From the NCBI GenBank assembly GCA_020740775.1, contig JAHEWK010000004.1:1922001-1986000 (forward strand): 64,000 nt of DNA, given 5' to 3'. Source of the stretch: Ilyonectria destructans. Lineage: Eukaryota; Ascomycota; Sordariomycetes; Hypocreales; Nectriaceae. This document shows positions 59,980-64,000 of this stretch, piece after piece; positions within the stretch are counted from its first letter, which is position 1, and every line of letters begins with the position of its first letter. Position numbers and translations under genes: made by a program. The notes beneath the pieces were generated by a model. The model did not search any database, was not told where the DNA came from, and worked only from the letters and a program-made list of their open reading frames with translations.

Positions 59980-61553
59980 ATGACAAAGCCGCGGCTGATC
60001 ATCTTGATCCGCCATGGACAATCCGAAGGAAACAGTACGCCTCGCCCTCCCTTCCCACTCTGCCTCCTCTCGATCCCTCCCCAGAACTAACCTCTAACCT
60101 CTCGCCTCTCCTCTACAGAAAACAAAGACATCCACCAGACCATCCCCGATCACCGGGTGAAACTCACCTCGGAAGGCTGGAATCAAGCCCACGACGCCGG
60201 ACGCCGACTTCGCAAACTCCTCCGCCCCGATGACACCCTTCAAATCTTCACTTCTCCCTACCGCCGCACCCGCGAAACCACCGAAGGCATCCTCTCCACC
60301 CTGACCTCTGACGATCCCGGCCCCTCTCCGTTCCGCCGCTCCAGCATCAAGGTCTATGAAGAGCCCCGCCTCCGCGAGCAGGACTTTGGCAACTTTCAGC
60401 CCTGCAGCGCCGAAATGGAGCGCATGTGGCAGGAACGTGCTGACTACGGCCACTTCTTCTACCGCATCCCCAACGGCGAGAGCGCTGCCGACGCTTACGA
60501 CCGCGTCAGCGGCTTCAACGAGAGCCTCTGGCGCCAGTTTGGCGAGGACGACTTTGCCAGCGTCTGTGTTCTCGGCAAGTATCCTCTTCCCCCGTACCTC
60601 TTTCTCATATTCTAACCAGAGACCCTTTCGCAGTCACTCACGGCCTCATGTCCCGCGTATTCCTCATGAAATGGTACCATTTCACAGTCGAATACTTCGA
60701 AGATCTCCGCAACATCAATCATTGCGAGTTCCTCAACATGCGCAAACAGGACAACGGCAAATATATCCTCGAGAATAAACTTCGCACCTGGTCTGAACTG
60801 CGTCGCGAGCGCAAGGACAAGGAAGAGAAGGACAAGGACAAGGATAAGGATAAAGACAAGGACAAGTCAAACATCCAACGCACAAAGACTTTCGTCGTCA
60901 CCCGGCGCTGGGGTGGCTGTCCGAACGGGTGCAACCACAACGGCCACTACGTCAAACGTGATGACCTCGAGGTCCTACGCCAGAAGGACAATGAGACGGC
61001 TGCTCCTGGTAACACGGATGTCTCTCTCATGCGAGTTCGGAGGTCACGACTGCACCAGTCCACGACCATTGAAGCCCAAGCCAACGGCGAGCAAGACGAC
61101 GTCAAGGGAGCTCCCGAAATAGATGTCAGCCAACTTCACAATGGACAGGCCTGCTCCTTTCTCAACGGCAGATCCTCGTCTGTAGATCTTGAGCAGAACA
61201 CTGAGCCCCCCTTCCTCCACACTGGCCGCGACGGAGGCGGTACCTACTCCGGTCACACCTCCGCCGCTGAAACCGACACCGACCTCTCCGAGGACGACGA
61301 GCTCAACCTCCACCGCGTTGCCTCCCTCAATGCCCACCACAAGAGCATCAAGGACACCGCGGTCCCGGAGTCCAACGGCACCACGCCAAACCACTACATG
61401 GACAAGCTGGCGTACGCAGACGAGAATGGTACCGGTGAGCCCCGTCGGTCTAACCGCCTCGGCGACACTTCCCCGGAATCCTCCGAAGGCGATCCCGACG
61501 ACATCGACCAAGCCGAGAAGGAGGATCGGAGCATCCAGGGCAGCGTCTACTGA
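59980..61553 (+). CDS. Histidine phosphatase, phosphoglycerate mutase family (DET1-like)
   Basis: Three exons: 59980-60034, 60119-60574 and 60634-61553, encoding 476 aa. The start is ATG in CCAGCATGAC. The catalytic domain has the RHG motif at Arg11, His12 and Gly13 (phosphohistidine His12), TSPYRRTRET, the acidic LREQDFGNFQ and the second catalytic histidine in VTHG (His173). Intron 2 (60575-60633) has a GC donor (GGCAAGT) with a normal branch point CTAAC and CAG acceptor; only this splice joins SVCVL to VTHGLMSR. After about 230 the protein has a Lys/Asp repeat (231-248), a conserved TRRWGGCPNGCNHNGHYV stretch and a disordered acidic tail, so it is much longer than a minimal mutase. Known for the family: broad-range phosphatases such as yeast Det1 (sterol transport) belong here rather than glycolytic mutase. 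The substrate is unknown. Confidence 0.85.
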
Positions 61554-62600
61554 CATAACGCTCGCTCTCTAATGAATAATGGATTCCTTGCAGGAATATG
61601 CTGACGACTCTTCTACTTTTTTTCGGTTCGTTTTTGTTTTGCTTCAACGAGGAAAAGGAATCTACTTGGACAACACTCTCAAAATGGAATGTGAGATAGA
61701 CTGTGCAGGCATGGTTTTGGGGGTAGCATGTTACCAGGTACCCAATCGGCGTTTATTGTCTTCACTCTACGAAAATGGCAACATATCTAGATCATGACCA
61801 TAGACATTTGATGACATTCACGAGTGTACTTCCCTGAATTCTTTGCAAAGTATTATTTGTTCTTGGGTGAAATAACTAACCGGTAATCCATTTCACAGCC
61901 GCTCTCTTCCGCGGCGTCTATCTAGACGAGATAACCCTATCCCATGGCCGTTTCCACTGCCAAGTCCAGCAGAGTGCGTTCCTCTCCAACCAGCCTTTCA
62001 TTCAAGAGGCAGAATACCTCCGCCGCTCATAAACATATGCAGAATTAACTCCGAAAACCCCTTCCTATTCCACGATGGCCGTGTCTCCTACCGTAAACAA
62101 AGCATAGTCCAAAAGACATGATGCTACAGAATAAATAATAAAATTGATTGTTGCCCAACGGCATCGACGGAGTTCCCATCCCTGGGAGTTGCGTTCTCCT
62201 CAATATGCAAAATTCGACAATAAAACACCGGATCAAATCAAAGGGATTGGAGATGAAGAGAAGAGAAGAGGTGGGTAGAAGGGGCCAAGATAAGATGTGT
62301 ATCGTAGCGCATGAGAGGATAATTAACCACAATAAAGCCCACGGGAAGTCTGGTAAACGGTGTGACTTGCACATCCGCTCAATGCTGGTCTTTCTTGCGA
62401 TCGTCGTTCCTCGCCTGTTCGTAATCCGTTCGAATCTATTCTAACATTGCGTTTTCCAAAAAAGAAAGCTGGGGGTTGTAGGGCTGGGTATAATGGTGTC
62501 GAGGGAGAAAACCCGCCAAACAAAAAGAGGATTAGAAAAGCTGAAAGAAGGGAATATCGCATGAGGGCGCACGTCTAGAAATAGTTCGCGAATAGTCCCC
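61554..62600. other. Convergent intergenic region with an orphan exon-like segment
   Basis: About 1 kb between the phosphatase and histidine-kinase stop codons. Besides presumed 3' UTRs it contains an exon-like segment at 61899-62032 that neither neighbour explains. The rest is AT-richer and shows nothing further. Confidence 0.55.
61899..62032 (+). other. Orphan terminal exon candidate
   Basis: A CTAAC branch point (61876-61880) is followed 16 nt later by a TTTCACAG acceptor ending at 61898. After two bases an open frame of 43 codons begins at 61901 with a well-mixed, protein-like composition (ALFRGVYLDEITLSHG, HCQVQQSAFLSNQPF) and ends at TAA 62030-62032. No matching upstream exon with a convincing donor was found between 61554 and 61870. 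It may be the last exon of a decayed gene, an alternative 3' exon of the phosphatase gene, or chance. I do not recognise the peptide. Confidence 0.25.
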
Positions 62601-64000
62601 TTAAAAGAATTTGGACATGGCCCTGCTGAGGTCGATAAAATCGACCGGTTTTGTGACGTAGTCGCTAAATCCCGCTGCAACACACTTGTCCTGTACGTCC
62701 GACATGACGTTGGCAGACAACGCGATAATGGGCATCTTGGGGAACCGGGCGGCTTGCTCCCACTGCCTGATTTCGCGGCAAGCTTGGTACCCATCTTTGC
62801 GAGGCATGTGGAGATCACACTGGAATAGTCATTAGTATACTCCATCTTTGCGGTGAAATACAAGGCGGGAGGGGAATACTCACCAGAATGAGCGAGTAAT
62901 TTTGATGCGGCTTAGATAGAACCATGTTGGTGCACTCGGCCCCATCTTCCGCGATCTCCACATCAACGCCAATCTTCTTGAGGTACTTCATAAGCACCTT
63001 TTGGTTGACAGGGTTGTCCTCGACCAGCAGCACCCTGTAGCCCTTGTTGCCCATGCGTCGCTCAATCTCCAGGTAGCTAGCCTTCTGGTTCTCGACCATC
63101 TGCTGCGCCGTCGAGCGGTTTCGGTCGATGCTCAGGTCTCGCATCTTGTTAGGATCGAAGATGACAGCAAACCGGGACGGCTTAACCGGTTTGTAAATGA
63201 AGGTCACCATGTTCTCGGAGAGAAGCCGCTCGTCTTTGGTGTCGGCTGCCAGCTTCAGGACAGATTGTCGTTGCACGGAGTCGGAGAGAACCACGATCGT
63301 TGTCTTGTCAATGGTTTGCGTCTTGGTGATTTCTTGCATCAGCGAGATGATGGCTTCGGCCGAGGGCAGGTTAATGACAATGTGCGTGAACTTAATAGGA
63401 TCGTCGCCCCCAATCAACGTCTGAGCCTCCTCCACAGTCGCGAGTGCCGTGAGTTGATGCGGTACATCCTTCGGTAGGGTCATCTCGATGTGTGCAGTTG
63501 TGGCTTCGCGGCTGTGGAACTGAGGGCAGATGATCAGGATCGAATACATTGGCGGTCGGAAGTCTTCGGGCGACACTTGGTCTGAGAGCGCAACATTCGT
63601 GCCAGGGGAGCTTCGGCCTGAAGGCATCTCCAGCTTCATCTGAGACAAGTCTTGCCCACTAGCCTTGGCAGCCTCGCTAAATCGAGCCAGGCCTGTAGTC
63701 ACTGATGTTGCGGATGACCGGTCAGTAGCCTGTGATCGACTCGAGCGAACAGATGGGTTCGAGCTCCCTGTCGAAATAACAGGCGAGACGAACTCGGTAT
63801 CGGGGCTATGAGTTGAGGTCTCGGTGGCAAGCAGGTGCTTGGGCGGAGGCAGCGGCTTGATGTTTCCGGGCACGTTCCCTACCATCTCTGGCCTCGGAGT
63901 GAATACTGAAGTGTGCTGAGGGCTGTTGGGGAGACTTGGTCGATCATCTGTTGTTGGAAGCGCAAACTTTGCGGTGAAGGTAAATGTCGATCCCTTGCCG
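62601..64000 (-). CDS. Hybrid histidine kinase, C-terminal part (runs off right edge)
   Basis: Only the 3' part is in the window: an exon from the right edge down to 62884 and a last exon 62819-62601, joined in phase 0 across a 64-nt intron (GTGAGT donor, TTCCAG acceptor). At the edge the frame reads GKGSTFTFTAKF, the G2 box ending the kinase ATP-binding domain. After a Ser-rich linker (about 63880-63555) comes a degenerate receiver-like domain (about 63549-63160): it has YSILIICP and a terminal YKPVKPSR but no acidic pair and no phospho-acceptor Asp. A canonical receiver follows: VLLVEDNPVNQ, the acceptor Asp in LCDLHMPRKDGY (just after the splice), Ser in IALSANVM and Lys in VTKPVD. The protein is a phosphorelay sensor feeding an HPt protein and a response regulator. 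The sensor domains and kinase group are outside the window and not assigned. Confidence 0.9.

Overview
The window is nuclear DNA of a filamentous ascomycete, most likely a Sordariomycete. The evidence is short introns (about 50-125 nt) with CTAAC/CTGAC branch points, start contexts of the CAACATGG kind, core genes that favour C-ending codons, and protein families typical of filamentous fungi: a CAP20-type perilipin, an Ecl1-family protein, a large fungal F-box protein and a hybrid histidine kinase. CAP20 was described from an appressorium-forming plant pathogen (Colletotrichum), but perilipins of this type also occur in insect pathogens and saprotrophs, so lifestyle and genus are not settled. 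No rRNA, tRNA, CRISPR array or intact transposon was recognised.

Layout. 1-2529: non-coding, with a long pyrimidine-rich leader for the perilipin gene CAP20 (2530-3151, +). 3152-11497: about 8.3 kb without a supportable gene, including a relatively AT-rich stretch near 3.7-5.6 kb. 11498-27408: a dense housekeeping block. It holds a DENN-domain protein (+), the box C/D snoRNP assembly factor BCD1 (+), exocyst subunit SEC6 (+), endocytic scaffold EDE1 (-, five exons) and glutathione reductase (+, two possible start codons). 27409-49047: about 21.6 kb holding only one small gene, an Ecl1-type lifespan/stress factor at 40291-40746 (+). 49048-54215: two genes with looser codon use, an unrecognised protein interrupted by one in-frame TAG and a five-exon F-box protein with a lectin-like C-terminus. 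55132-64000: a second core block with chaperonin subunit CCT3 (+, six exons), a PRKRIP1/DUF1168 spliceosomal protein (-), a histidine-phosphatase (phosphoglycerate mutase family) protein containing a GC-AG intron (+), and the C-terminal part of a hybrid histidine kinase (-) that runs off the right edge.

How the genes relate. These are independently transcribed eukaryotic genes, not an operon. Three neighbours in 11.5-24 kb act in membrane traffic: a DENN protein (probable Rab regulator), SEC6 (exocytosis) and EDE1 (endocytic site initiation). BCD1 and PRKRIP1 act in RNA biogenesis, CCT3 in protein folding, and GLR1, ECL1 and the histidine kinase in redox and stress physiology. I found no gene cluster that amounts to a clearly new system. 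The best second-look items are a perfect 14-bp inverted repeat with motif echoes upstream of the unrecognised gene, the single TAG in that gene, a frame-preserving intron inside the EDE1 UBA domain, the lectin-like tail of the F-box protein, an orphan exon-like segment at 61.9 kb, and the very large non-coding surroundings of ECL1. All exon junctions were inferred by eye from splice signals, frame and family similarity.
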